Below, piece by piece: positions 1 to 7,500 of a DNA stretch of 64,000 nt (positions are counted from its first letter, which is position 1; each line of letters begins with the position of its first letter). The notes under the pieces are model-generated. The model did not search any database. It saw only the letters and a program-made list of their open reading frames with translations, and had not been told where the DNA came from. Made by a program: the position numbers and the translations under genes. Origin of the DNA: Gammaproteobacteria bacterium (GTDB lineage Bacteria; Pseudomonadota; Gammaproteobacteria; Ga0077536); assembly GCA_024235015.1 (NCBI GenBank), contig JACKNG010000001.1, positions 558,001-622,000 of the forward strand, in the 5' to 3' direction.

Positions 1-300
1 GGCAATCTCGGGGAACTCGGCCGGGAACCACAGGCCCCAGGCCCCCGAGGGGTCGTTACGCCAGGGGTCGATGAGGATGCCGAGGCCCCGCGGCGTGGTG
101 ATGCGAAACGCCATGTGGCCATAGAACTCGACGCGCACGGGGCCCGCTGCCGCGGCCTGCCCGCCGCCGCTCTGCGCGGCCATCACGGCGTTGTCGTTCT
201 CGGCGAACGACCAGCCGCGCGACTGCGCCAGGGCCGCCGACGCGGCGAGTAGCAGGGCCAACCAGGCGAGGCCGCGCCAGGCTGCGGCAGGCGACCTCAC
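1..300 (-). CDS. MBL-fold metal-dependent hydrolase, N-terminal part (truncated by window edge)
   Basis: The first 100 codons of a minus-strand gene are present. It opens with GTG at 300, which overlaps the stop codon of the upstream gene (GTGA, 297-300), so the two are translationally coupled. Residues 1-22 form a signal peptide (hydrophobic core WLALLLAASAALAQS). The mature start reads VRVEFYGHMAFRITTPRG, then ILIDPWRNDPSG. The pattern of a beta strand, GH-x-F, and an ID-PW loop is the opening of UlaG-like metallo-beta-lactamase-fold hydrolases. The metal-binding His cluster would lie beyond the edge and cannot be checked. It is the third gene of an operon with a SoxYZ-like carrier. Some MBL hydrolases accompany such carriers in quinoprotein systems, but that link is inference here. 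Confidence 0.6.
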   Translation of the reverse strand, partial: MRSPAAAWRGLAWLALLLAASAALAQSRGWSFAENDNAVMAAQSGGGQAAAAGPVRVEFYGHMAFRITTPRGLGILIDPWRNDPSGAWGLWFPAEFPEIA

Positions 301-851
301 AAGGCCTCCACCGGGCTGCTCAGCCAGCGCCGCGTGGCGAAGTCGTAGACCTGGCGACCGAAGGGTGGCGCATCGGCGAACGCCAGCAGCACGCGCCCGC
401 GGCGATTGAAGTAGAGGAAGCCGTCGAAACCGAGGGCGAGCTTGGCCCGTGGTACCGCCGGCAGGTAGCGCGGTACCAGTTCCTCCAGGCTGCGCGGGTA
501 ACGGCCGGCGACACCGCGGAAGTGTTCGATCACGCCGACCAGTTCGGCGGCGCGGCTGCGCGCCAGGTGGTTGTTGAAATTGATCGTCACCATGATGGCG
601 ACGGCACAGGCCAGGCAGGCGCCCGCCGCCGCCAGCGCCGGCCGCGTGGCCCGGCCGGCCTGGCGGTAGAGCCAGGCCCGCGGCAACAACACCAGCACCG
701 CAAACAGGACCAGGCCGGCAGCGAGCAATCCCTGGCCCAGCACCAGTGCGTCGAGGACGAACAGGGTCGCGAGGGCAGCGCTAGCGGGCGCGCCGGCCAG
801 CGCCCGCACCGGCGTGCGGGTCGACGCGTCCGGCAATGACGTCGAGCCCAT
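297..851 (-). CDS. Membrane protein with periplasmic pseudopilin-like C-terminal segment
   Basis: This encodes about 184 residues. I place the start at the ATG at 851 (MGSTSLPD) because the longer reading frame would run into the neighbouring gene. Two or three hydrophobic segments occupy roughly residues 22-95. They are followed by a soluble tail of about 85 residues containing the string GRYPRSLEELVPRYLP. That Y-P-x-S-L-x-E-L-V-P pattern is common in periplasmic C-terminal domains that resemble type II pseudopilins, but the N-terminal prepilin peptidase site is absent. It sits 25 bases downstream of the SoxYZ-like gene and overlaps the next gene by GTGA, so it belongs to that operon. Function unknown. 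Confidence 0.6.
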   Translation of the reverse strand: MGSTSLPDASTRTPVRALAGAPASAALATLFVLDALVLGQGLLAAGLVLFAVLVLLPRAWLYRQAGRATRPALAAAGACLACAVAIMVTINFNNHLARSRAAELVGVIEHFRGVAGRYPRSLEELVPRYLPAVPRAKLALGFDGFLYFNRRGRVLLAFADAPPFGRQVYDFATRRWLSSPVEAL

Positions 852-876
852 TCCCGCCGCCGTGCCGGCGCGGCCC

Positions 877-1701
877 TCAGGACCCCGCCACGGCCGCCGC
901 ACCCTCGACCTCGAAGCTGCGCGTCACGTTGCGCCCCTTCGAATCGGTCATCTCGGCGGTCAGGGTGCCGCCCTGCTGTGGGCGGAAGAAGAAGCGGAAA
1001 CTCGGGTCCTCGCTGATCGAGATGTCGGTTTCGGCGGTCATGATGTGCTCGCCGTTGAAGCGCACCACCACCTGGGTCACGTACTCCGCGGGGATGTAGG
1101 CGCGCGTGCGCTGGTCGAGCTGCAGGCCGGTGACGTTGGGGTGGCTGATCAGCAGGTGGGCCAGGGCGACGTCGCCGTTATCGTCATCCGCGCGGGTCTT
1201 GAAACGCATCTCGCCGATCCGCGCACGCGCTTCCTTGAGCTTGAGGAAGGGCGGCGGTTCGGAACATCCGCCGCTGGCGCGGGTATAGCCGGTGTCCATG
1301 TAGAGCTGGCCGTCGTTGGTTTCGGCGACGACGCGAACATGGGTGAATTCGTTGATGCGCAGGCGCATGGCGAGGTCCGCCTTGCCCATCGCCGGGGTGA
1401 GCAGGAACTTGCCGGCCAGCGGACGCGGATTCTTGTCGACGAAGACGTAGAGTTCCTTGATGTAGCGCTCCGCGGTCTGCGGGATGCCGGCATGCACGCT
1501 CACCGGGACGACGCCGGAATCCTCCGCGCGCAGCGGGATGCGCAGCTCGACGATGGACTTGCCTTCGCTGATCTCGCGATCGCCGAAGTATTGCGGCCGC
1601 AACAGGGTTTCCCAGACATCGACCTCCGATTGCTCGGCGGCGTGGCCGGCACTGGCCAAAACCGCGCACAGCAGCAGGCCGATCAAGCGCAGCGTCGTCA
1701 T
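877..1701 (-). CDS. Quinoprotein dehydrogenase-associated SoxYZ-like carrier protein
   Basis: The protein has 274 residues. The ATG at 1701 is preferred over the in-frame TTG at 1707 because GGGAG lies 6 bases upstream of it. A signal peptide (residues 1-22, ending GHAA) exports it to the periplasm. The N-terminal half is SoxY-like and ends in SGGCSEPP with a single Cys (about 146), the expected substrate-carrying residue. The C-terminal half is SoxZ-like: ISHPNVTGLQ, then IPAEYVTQVVVRFNG, then SFRFFFRPQQGG and a TDSKG turn. Fused SoxY-SoxZ proteins of this kind occur beside PQQ-dependent alcohol dehydrogenases, where their role is unproven. No PQQ dehydrogenase or sox oxidase lies in this window; one may be beyond the left edge. 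It is the first gene of a three-gene minus-strand operon. Confidence 0.85.
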   Translation of the reverse strand: MTTLRLIGLLLCAVLASAGHAAEQSEVDVWETLLRPQYFGDREISEGKSIVELRIPLRAEDSGVVPVSVHAGIPQTAERYIKELYVFVDKNPRPLAGKFLLTPAMGKADLAMRLRINEFTHVRVVAETNDGQLYMDTGYTRASGGCSEPPPFLKLKEARARIGEMRFKTRADDDNGDVALAHLLISHPNVTGLQLDQRTRAYIPAEYVTQVVVRFNGEHIMTAETDISISEDPSFRFFFRPQQGGTLTAEMTDSKGRNVTRSFEVEGAAAVAGS

Positions 1702-1758
1702 CGACAACTCCCGTTCCTCTCCGTGAGAGGCGCAGTGTAGCGGGAATCGGGGCCCGCT

Positions 1759-2256
1759 TCAGCGCAGCGGTGGCGAACCGCCGGCGCCCACGCCGAGGCG
1801 GCAGCGCATGCGCACGGCGGCCTCGCGGCCGCGGTAGTAACCCGGCACGGTTTCTTCCTCGACGAAGCCCAGGTGGCGATAGAAACGCCGCGCCGGCGGG
1901 TTGGACGCGCGCACCTCGAGGTGGACCGTGCTGATCCCGGCGACCAGCGCGGTACGCTCCAGCCAGGCCCACAGCGAACTGCCGATACCGCGTCGACGGC
2001 GGTCGGCGGCGACGGCGAACAACAGCAGGTGCGCACGCTCCTCGCGGTAGTGCATGAGGGCGAAGCCGACCACGCGCTCGCCGTCGACGGCCACGATGAC
2101 ATTGGTGTCGACGTCGGCAATGCTGTGGCGGACGCGCGCGGTGGTCCAGCTCCAGCCGAGCCCGGACTCGATCAGTTCACGGCTCATCACGGCGATGGTG
2201 CGCGCCTCGGCGCGCCGCGCCAGGCGGATGCCACAACGATGGTCGGTTCGGCCCAT
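1759..2256 (-). CDS. GNAT family N-acetyltransferase
   Basis: A single-domain acetyltransferase of about 165 residues. Several Met codons lie near the 5' end (2307 region, 2262, 2256). The ATG at 2256 has GAGG 8 bases upstream and gives MGRTDHRCGIRLARRAEA. The acetyl-CoA pyrophosphate loop (motif A) is clear: LLLFAVAADRRRRGIGSSL, matching R-x-x-G-x-G/A. A conserved ASNPPARRFYRHLGF (motif B, N-x-x-A-x-x-x-Y-x-x-x-G-F) follows. The fold transfers an acetyl group from acetyl-CoA to an amine; the acceptor cannot be read from sequence. The RimI-like spacing suggests a peptide or small amine. It stands alone, 57 bases from the SoxYZ-like gene. Confidence 0.85.
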   Translation of the reverse strand: MGRTDHRCGIRLARRAEARTIAVMSRELIESGLGWSWTTARVRHSIADVDTNVIVAVDGERVVGFALMHYREERAHLLLFAVAADRRRRGIGSSLWAWLERTALVAGISTVHLEVRASNPPARRFYRHLGFVEEETVPGYYRGREAAVRMRCRLGVGAGGSPPLR

Positions 2257-2373
2257 GGGCATGGCCTCGCGGCGGGAAGGGACGCCCGGGCAATTCTTGC
2301 GCGCCACGCGCCGCTGTCAAGCCGTGCGCCCGGCGTTGCCACTGCGCGCACCGATCGCGTACCGTTACGCGCC

Positions 2374-4278
2374 GTGCAGCGGGCACCGGACCCCATCTTG
2401 AACCAGCGACACCAGGCCCTGCGCCTCGGACTCGGCGACACCCTCGCCATCCTGTGGCCCTACGCGCGCGACAATTTCCTCGACCAGGTCCGGGCGATCT
2501 GGTTCATCGTCGTCTACCTGGTGCTGTTCCAGATCCTGGTCCTCGGCCTGCCCATCGTGTTCGCCGCCATGATCGGCGCCGGCATCGTCATCGTCGCCAG
2601 CGGCCTGATGTTCTTCATGGAAGGCCTGCGCCTCGGCCTGATGCCGCTGGGCGAGACGATCGGCGCGGTGCTGCCGCGCAATTCGCCCCTGCCGCTGATC
2701 CTCGGCTTCGCCTTCCTGCTCGGCCTCGGCGCGACCTTCGCCGAACCGGCCATCGCGGTGCTCAAGACCGCCGGTGGCGACGTCGAACCCTTCGCCGCGC
2801 CACTGCTGTACAGCCTGCTCAACGATTTCGCCGGCGAGCTGGTTCTCGCGGTCGGCGTCGGCGTCGGCGTCGCGGTGCTGGTCGGCATCCTGCGCTTCTT
2901 CTACGGCTGGTCGCTGAAGCGGCTGATCGTGCCGCTGGTTCTGGTGCTCTGCGGCCTCACGCTCTACGCCCACTTCGACCCGGTCCTGGCACCGATCCTC
3001 GGCCTGGCCTGGGACTGCGGCGCGGTCACCACCGGCCCGGTGACGGTACCACTGGTGCTCGCACTGGGCATCGGCGTGTGCCGCATCGTCGGCGACGGCG
3101 AAACCGCGCACGCCGGCTTCGGCATCGTCACCCTGGCCTCGCTGGCACCGATCATCGCCGTGCTGCTGCTCGGCCTGTGGCACTTCACGCAGGATGACTA
3201 CTACGGCCAGGTCAACTATGCCGGCGCCGTCGTGCCCGGGCCGGCGGCCGATGCCGCAACCCTGCCCGTGGCGCCTTCGGCTGGCGACTACGAGCCCTTC
3301 TCGCCGGAGGAGTTCAACCGTTTCCTCGCCACCGGCCACGTCGATGCCGAGATCCGCATGCGCTTCGAGGGCGGCAACCGCGCCCTGGAGGACGGCCGCA
3401 TCGTGCTCGAGAACAGTGCCATCGTCATCGAGAAGCTGCCCGAGGAACGCCCCAACCTGGTCAGCCCGGTGACCTGGGATCCCCGGCAGTCGCTCGCCTC
3501 GGAACTGCACGGCGCGCTGCTCGCCGCGCTGCGCGCGATCGTGCCGCTGTGCCTGTTCCTCTATCTCACCCTCAAGCTGGTGGTACGCGAACGCCTGCGC
3601 CAGCGCGACGAGCTCGCCATCGGCGTGGTCTTCGCCGTCGCCGGCATGACCTTGTTCGTCCTCGGCATCACCCTCGGCCTGAGCCCGCTCGGCCTGCAGC
3701 TCGGCAGCAACGTGCCGGCGACCTTCGCCACCCTCACCCCGTGGGGCATGGAAGGCCGCGAAGGCCCGCTGTTCGAGCCGCCGTTCTACGGCAAGCTGGT
3801 CGCCGTCGCCTTCGGCTTCTTCCTCGGTTACGGCGCGACCCTGGCCGAACCTGCCCTGAATGCACTGGGCAACACCGTCGAGACCATCACGGTGGGCGCC
3901 TTCCGCAAGCGCCTGTTGATGCAATCGGTCGCCATCGGGGTCGGCCTCGGCATCGCCGCCGGCGTGCTGAAGATCGCCTACGCCCTGCCGCTGGCCTGGC
4001 TGCTGGTGCCGCCCTACCTGCTGCTGCTGGTCCTGACGCTGGTGTCCTCCGAAGAGTTCGTCAACTTCGGCTGGGACAGCGCCGGGGTCACCACCGGGCC
4101 GATCACCGTGCCGCTGGTGCTGGCCATGGGCCTCGGCATCGGCGCCAACGTGCCGGGCGTCGAAGACGGCTTCGGCGTGCTCGCCCTGGCCTCGGTCGGC
4201 CCCATTCTCACCGTGCTGGTGGTCGGCTTCATCGTCTCGCGGACCAGCGCCGGCGGCGTGCGCCGGGGTGGCGCATGA
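2374..4278 (+). CDS. DUF1538 membrane protein with two homologous halves (putative PII-controlled transporter)
   Basis: This polytopic inner-membrane protein has about 634 residues. The reading frame is open further upstream but there lies antisense to the acetyltransferase. I use GTG 2374; TTG 2398 is an alternative, and neither has a good Shine-Dalgarno. Two copies of the DUF1538 domain are visible. LGATFAEPA (about residue 120) recurs as YGATLAEPA (about 487), and WDCGAVTTGPVTVPLVLALG (about 212) recurs as WDSAGVTTGPITVPLVLAMG (about 566). A hydrophilic linker of roughly 110 residues joins the halves. The repeated TTGP-V/I-TVP loops flanked by hydrophobic segments look like an inverted- or tandem-repeat transporter core. 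I recall, unchecked, a report that a pair of DUF1538 proteins (UmpAB) acts as a Na+/H+ antiporter; this gene would be a fused form. The next gene starts inside its stop (ATGA) and encodes PII-like modules. Confidence 0.85.
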   Translation: MQRAPDPILNQRHQALRLGLGDTLAILWPYARDNFLDQVRAIWFIVVYLVLFQILVLGLPIVFAAMIGAGIVIVASGLMFFMEGLRLGLMPLGETIGAVLPRNSPLPLILGFAFLLGLGATFAEPAIAVLKTAGGDVEPFAAPLLYSLLNDFAGELVLAVGVGVGVAVLVGILRFFYGWSLKRLIVPLVLVLCGLTLYAHFDPVLAPILGLAWDCGAVTTGPVTVPLVLALGIGVCRIVGDGETAHAGFGIVTLASLAPIIAVLLLGLWHFTQDDYYGQVNYAGAVVPGPAADAATLPVAPSAGDYEPFSPEEFNRFLATGHVDAEIRMRFEGGNRALEDGRIVLENSAIVIEKLPEERPNLVSPVTWDPRQSLASELHGALLAALRAIVPLCLFLYLTLKLVVRERLRQRDELAIGVVFAVAGMTLFVLGITLGLSPLGLQLGSNVPATFATLTPWGMEGREGPLFEPPFYGKLVAVAFGFFLGYGATLAEPALNALGNTVETITVGAFRKRLLMQSVAIGVGLGIAAGVLKIAYALPLAWLLVPPYLLLLVLTLVSSEEFVNFGWDSAGVTTGPITVPLVLAMGLGIGANVPGVEDGFGVLALASVGPILTVLVVGFIVSRTSAGGVRRGGA

Positions 4279-5504
4279 GCGACTTCGTCGACCATCACAA
4301 CGTCTCGGTGGTGACCGCGATCCTGCCCCAGCACGGCACCAACCGCGTCATCGAGCAGGTCTTCGCCGCCGGCGATCGCAATACCCTGCTGATCAACGCG
4401 CGCGGGACGCTGGTGCGCGATCGCTGGTACCAGGCGCTGCTGCCGGTGATGAGCCCCGAGAACGAATACCTGCAGTTCCTCGTCCCCGACGTCAAGGTTC
4501 AGCACGTCATCGAGACCGTGGTCGAGGCCGGCGAGTTGCACCTGCCGGGCTCGGGCGCGGTGTTCGCGGTGCCCTGCGAGCGCCTGAGCTGCACGCCCGA
4601 CTTCGTGCTGTGGTCGGACGACGCCTGGGAAGCCGAGCATTACGACGCCTCGCGCAACCTGCGCGAGAACCTCACCGCCATCTTCTGCATCGTGGCGCCC
4701 GACCAGACCGATGCCATCACGCGGGCGGCCATGGCCAACGGCGCCCACGGCCCCGTCGTCTTCTACGGCGAAGGTCGCGGCCTGCGTGACCGCCTCGGTT
4801 GGCTGCGCATCACCAAGAAGCGCAACAAGGAAGTGCTGCTCGTCATCGTCGACAACGCCGACGCCGTAGCGGTGACCGAGGCCATGATCGACGCCGGCGA
4901 CCTCGACCTGCCGGGGCGCGGTTTCCTCTTCCGCGTGCCGGTGCAGACCGGCCTGGTCAACATCGGTTCGACCTTCGGCAACCAGCGCTACGCCGCCAAC
5001 ATGCAGCAGGTCATCGCCGCCATCGACGAGCTCAAGGGGTCGAGCCAGTGGCGCAGCCAGCGCGTCAGCCACCTCGTCGGCACCGGCAAGAGTGCCGGCC
5101 TCAACCTGTTCGGCAAGGTCCGTGAACGCAGCTACCTGAGCGGCCAGTGCCTGTTGTCGTGCATCGCCGGGCGCAAGCATGCCGAGGCCATCGTCGATGC
5201 CGCGCTGGCCGGCGGCGCGCCCGGCGCCAACTTCAGCTTCGCCAAGCTGATCGAGGCGGACAGTCGCGCCACCAGCCGCGGCGTGCGTTTCAACCGCGAA
5301 CGCGTGATCGTGCGCGCGGTGCTGCCGGAAGAACGCCTGACCAGCGTCGTCATCGCGATCCAGGCGACTTGCGCCGAACTGGCCATCGGCGATGTCTGTC
5401 TCTACAGCCAGCCGGTGACCCGCGCCGTGACCTACGTGCCCGACCCGGCCCAGAACGCGGTGCGCGAACGCGCCTACCTCAAGTCGCCGCGCGCGCCGCG
5501 CTGA
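4275..5504 (+). CDS. Triple-module PII (GlnB)-like regulatory protein
   Basis: A soluble protein of 409 residues starting at ATG 4275, which overlaps the DUF1538 stop codon (ATGA), so co-translation is expected. Three ferredoxin-like PII-type modules can be made out. Module 1 (about 8-105) runs VVTAILPQHGTNRVIEQV to LHLPGSGAVFAVPCERL. Module 2 (about 132-240) runs LTAIFCIVAPDQTDAITRA to DLPGRGFLFRVPVQTGLV. Module 3 (about 262-400) has SQWRSQRVSHLVG, then ERSYLSGQCLLSCIAG and RVIVRAVLPEERLTSVV. The LPGxGxxFxVP string in modules 1 and 2 matches the PII segment just before its C-terminal strands. Ordinary PII proteins have about 112 residues and trimerise; here three modules lie on one chain. 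PII proteins bind ATP, ADP or 2-oxoglutarate and gate membrane partners such as AmtB. By context the partner is the DUF1538 protein. No T-loop uridylylation Tyr is obvious. Confidence 0.75.
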   Translation: MSDFVDHHNVSVVTAILPQHGTNRVIEQVFAAGDRNTLLINARGTLVRDRWYQALLPVMSPENEYLQFLVPDVKVQHVIETVVEAGELHLPGSGAVFAVPCERLSCTPDFVLWSDDAWEAEHYDASRNLRENLTAIFCIVAPDQTDAITRAAMANGAHGPVVFYGEGRGLRDRLGWLRITKKRNKEVLLVIVDNADAVAVTEAMIDAGDLDLPGRGFLFRVPVQTGLVNIGSTFGNQRYAANMQQVIAAIDELKGSSQWRSQRVSHLVGTGKSAGLNLFGKVRERSYLSGQCLLSCIAGRKHAEAIVDAALAGGAPGANFSFAKLIEADSRATSRGVRFNRERVIVRAVLPEERLTSVVIAIQATCAELAIGDVCLYSQPVTRAVTYVPDPAQNAVRERAYLKSPRAPR

Positions 5505-5516
5505 CGCGTAGCCGGC

Positions 5517-6440
5517 TCACGCCGGCGAACGCGCCAGGCCGGCGAAACGGGCGGCACATTTCTCGACCAGGAACTCGACGAAGGCGCGCGCCTTGCGCGG
5601 CAGGTAGGCACGGCTCGGGTAGAGGGCGTTGATCGGTGTACCGCGCGGCTCGACCTGGAACCCGGGCAGCACCCGCACCAGCGAGCCGCGCGTGAAGTCG
5701 TCGGCCGCCAGCCAGTCCGCAACCATCACGATGCCGAGCCCCGCGCGTGCGCAACCGAGCAGGGCATCGGCATCGCTGATCGACACCGGCGCCTGGAAGC
5801 GCACGCTGAAGCGCTCCGCTTCGCGTGAAAAGTGCCAGGTCGCGGCGGCGTCGGCGGCCTGGATGGTCAGGCAGTCATGATGGCTCAGATCGTCGGGTAG
5901 CCGCGGCACCCCGCGGCGCGCGAGGTAGTCCGGACTCGCGCACAGCAGGGAATCGGTTTCGACCAGGCGCCGCGCGACCAGGCCCGAGTCGTCGAGGTGG
6001 CCGATGGTCACGCCGACATCGCAGCCGCGCGCATGCAGGTCGAGAACGCGCGCCTCGGTCAGCTCGAGGCTGATGGTGACCGCCGGGTAGCGGGCACGGA
6101 ATTCACCGAGGTAGGGCACGACGATGTGGCGCCCGAGACCGGCGCGGGCGAGCACGCGCAAGTGCCCGCTCGGTGCGGCGTCGCTGGTCTGCAACGCTTC
6201 GCTGGCGGCGTCGGCGGCAGCGACGATGCCGCGCGCATGCTCGACGAGCAGCAGGCCCTCCGGGGTCGCGCCGACGTGGCGGGTGGAGCGCGAGAACAGG
6301 CGCACGCCGAACTCGGCCTCGAGTGCCGCGATGCGGCGCGTCGCCACCGCGGCGGACAGGTGCTGTCGTTGCGCGGCACGGGCGAAGCTGCCCTCTTCGG
6401 CCACGGCGAGAAAGAGCCTGAGCGTGTCGATGTCCTTCAT
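5517..6440 (-). CDS. LysR-family transcriptional regulator
   Basis: The protein has 307 residues starting at ATG 6440 (MKDIDTLRLF). The N-terminal winged helix-turn-helix (residues about 4-62) reads FLAVAEEGSFARAAQRQH followed by VATRRIAALEAEFGVRLFSR, the normal LysR layout. The rest is a periplasmic-binding-protein-like effector domain (about 90-295) with HLRVLARAGLGRHIVVPYL and a GVTIGHLDDSGLVARRL strand. Subgroup similarity is to the CrgA/AaeR-like type. An inverted repeat, ATTGC-N7-GCAAT, lies 2-18 bases in front of the start codon, consistent with autoregulation. The gene is divergent from a small secreted-peptide gene at 6585. The inducer is unknown. Confidence 0.9.
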   Translation of the reverse strand: MKDIDTLRLFLAVAEEGSFARAAQRQHLSAAVATRRIAALEAEFGVRLFSRSTRHVGATPEGLLLVEHARGIVAAADAASEALQTSDAAPSGHLRVLARAGLGRHIVVPYLGEFRARYPAVTISLELTEARVLDLHARGCDVGVTIGHLDDSGLVARRLVETDSLLCASPDYLARRGVPRLPDDLSHHDCLTIQAADAAATWHFSREAERFSVRFQAPVSISDADALLGCARAGLGIVMVADWLAADDFTRGSLVRVLPGFQVEPRGTPINALYPSRAYLPRKARAFVEFLVEKCAARFAGLARSPA

Positions 6441-6441
6441 A

Positions 6442-6458
6442 ATTGCGGATACTGCAAT
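6442..6458. promoter_or_regulatory. LysR-type inverted repeat operator
   Basis: ATTGC (6442-6446) and GCAAT (6454-6458) form a perfect inverted repeat separated by 7 bases. This contains the T-N11-A core expected of LysR boxes. It sits in an unusually A+T-rich patch between the divergent LysR gene and the small peptide gene, immediately upstream of the LysR start codon. Binding by this regulator is inferred from position. Confidence 0.55.
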
Positions 6459-6584
6459 AATTGATTGACGAAATCGATTATTCACAACCATTCGGTCAAT
6501 CACTAAGCTTCCTTCCAACGTCGAGCGGGGCCCGGCCAGGGCCTCGAAAGACCCTCAAAATGAAACTAATTTTGGAGAATTATC

Positions 6585-6740
6585 ATGGAATTGAAGCAAA
6601 ATACTCGAAACGGCTTGCACACATTGGGCGCCATCCTGGCCCTCGCTCTCGCCTTCCAGCTGGTGGTGGCCACCACTCCCGCGATCCCGGCCGGCAAGCT
6701 GGCCGCGACGGAGGACGCACGGGCAAGCGTTGTGGTCTAA
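6585..6740 (+). CDS. Small secreted peptide (51 residues), unknown function
   Basis: A short gene with an excellent ribosome binding site: GGAG at 6574-6577, 7 bases before ATG 6585. The peptide starts MELKQNTRNGLHTLG, then has a hydrophobic stretch AILALALAFQLVVA. A plausible signal-peptidase site at PAIPA-GK leaves a mature tail of only about 15 residues ending in ASVVV. A rho-independent terminator follows at 6839. The 5' part is richer in A+T than any neighbouring gene. It is divergent from the LysR gene, suggesting LysR control. I recognise no family. An alternative is a membrane-anchored miniprotein in which the hydrophobic stretch is not cleaved. Confidence 0.6.
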   Translation: MELKQNTRNGLHTLGAILALALAFQLVVATTPAIPAGKLAATEDARASVVV

Positions 6741-6838
6741 TAACGGCTCACCACGACACAGCAAGGCTGGGTCATCCGACCGGGCGGAACACAACACCAC
6801 GATGCCCCCTTCTCCCGGTCGACCCACCTAGTTGGACG

Positions 6839-6866
6839 AGCCCGGTCGCTTCGACCGGGCTTTTTT
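6839..6866 (+). terminator. Rho-independent terminator
   Basis: A perfect 10-bp stem (AGCCCGGTCG at 6839-6848, CGACCGGGCT at 6852-6861) with a CTT loop is followed by an unbroken run of T ending at 6866. It ends the transcript of the small peptide gene at 6585-6740 and insulates the next gene. Confidence 0.85.
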
Positions 6867-6892
6867 ATGCGCGCTCGCCGCCCCCCTCCACC

Positions 6893-7306
6893 ATGCCTGC
6901 CGTGCCCGACGCAACCACCACACCGGCCCACCCACGCCGTCGCGATCGCTTGATCCGCTTCGCCCTGGCGGCGTCGTTCAGCGTCATCGGCGCGCTCGGA
7001 CTCGGCGCGACCCTGGTACACCGCACCGAGTATCCCGGCCGGGCACCGCTGCTCGTCGACACCCTGCTGTTCACGAGCCTGGCGCTGTGCGGCCTCGGCC
7101 TGCTCAGGCGGCGGCTGTGGGCCGCGCGCGTGGCGACTGCGATTCTCTACTTCGCGTTTCTCGGCGTCCTCGCCGCGCTCTCGCTGACCTATGCGCAGGC
7201 GCGCACGGCGTGGTGGTACTGGTTGCTGCCCCTGGCCCTGCCCGCCCTCGGCTTCGCCGTGCACTCGCTGCGCCGCCAGCGCGCACACTGGCTGCGACGC
7301 TGGTAA
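6893..7306 (+). CDS. Small integral membrane protein (about four helices)
   Basis: The product has 137 residues, with start chosen at ATG 6893 because upstream the frame crosses the terminator. After a basic, Pro/Thr-rich N-terminus (residues 1-22), four hydrophobic segments are apparent: FALAASFSVIGALGLGATLV, LLVDTLLFTSLALCGLGLL, ATAILYFAFLGVLAALSL and WYWLLPLALPALGFAV. It ends with an Arg-rich cytoplasmic tail (RRQRAHWLRRW), giving a strong positive-inside signal. The size and pattern resemble DUF2069-type small membrane proteins, but I cannot assign it. No clear Shine-Dalgarno is seen. No partner is evident. Confidence 0.6.
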   Translation: MPAVPDATTTPAHPRRRDRLIRFALAASFSVIGALGLGATLVHRTEYPGRAPLLVDTLLFTSLALCGLGLLRRRLWAARVATAILYFAFLGVLAALSLTYAQARTAWWYWLLPLALPALGFAVHSLRRQRAHWLRRW

Positions 7307-7500
7307 TCGCCGCGCTCGGCCATGGAACCTCTGCAACAGCGCCTGCTCCTCCCGCTGGCGGCTGTGCGCGCTTCTGCCGTGCTCATTCACCCCGTGTAAA
7401 CCACGCGCCGCGAAACCTGCGTGCCTTGCCCCCGGCGTGCTCGACTGCTTTTGTGGAGGTTCCCTATACTGGCGCTCCTGTCTCGCCCCGGGGAATGAAC

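Noticed and set aside
1873..2373. Upstream extension of the DUF1538 frame
   Set aside because: The extension is antisense to the acetyltransferase, has shadow-like composition, and the membrane protein starts only after 2374.
7321..7398. 25-codon open frame (MEPLQQRLLL...)
   Set aside because: No ribosome binding site, no conservation clue, and the length is expected by chance.
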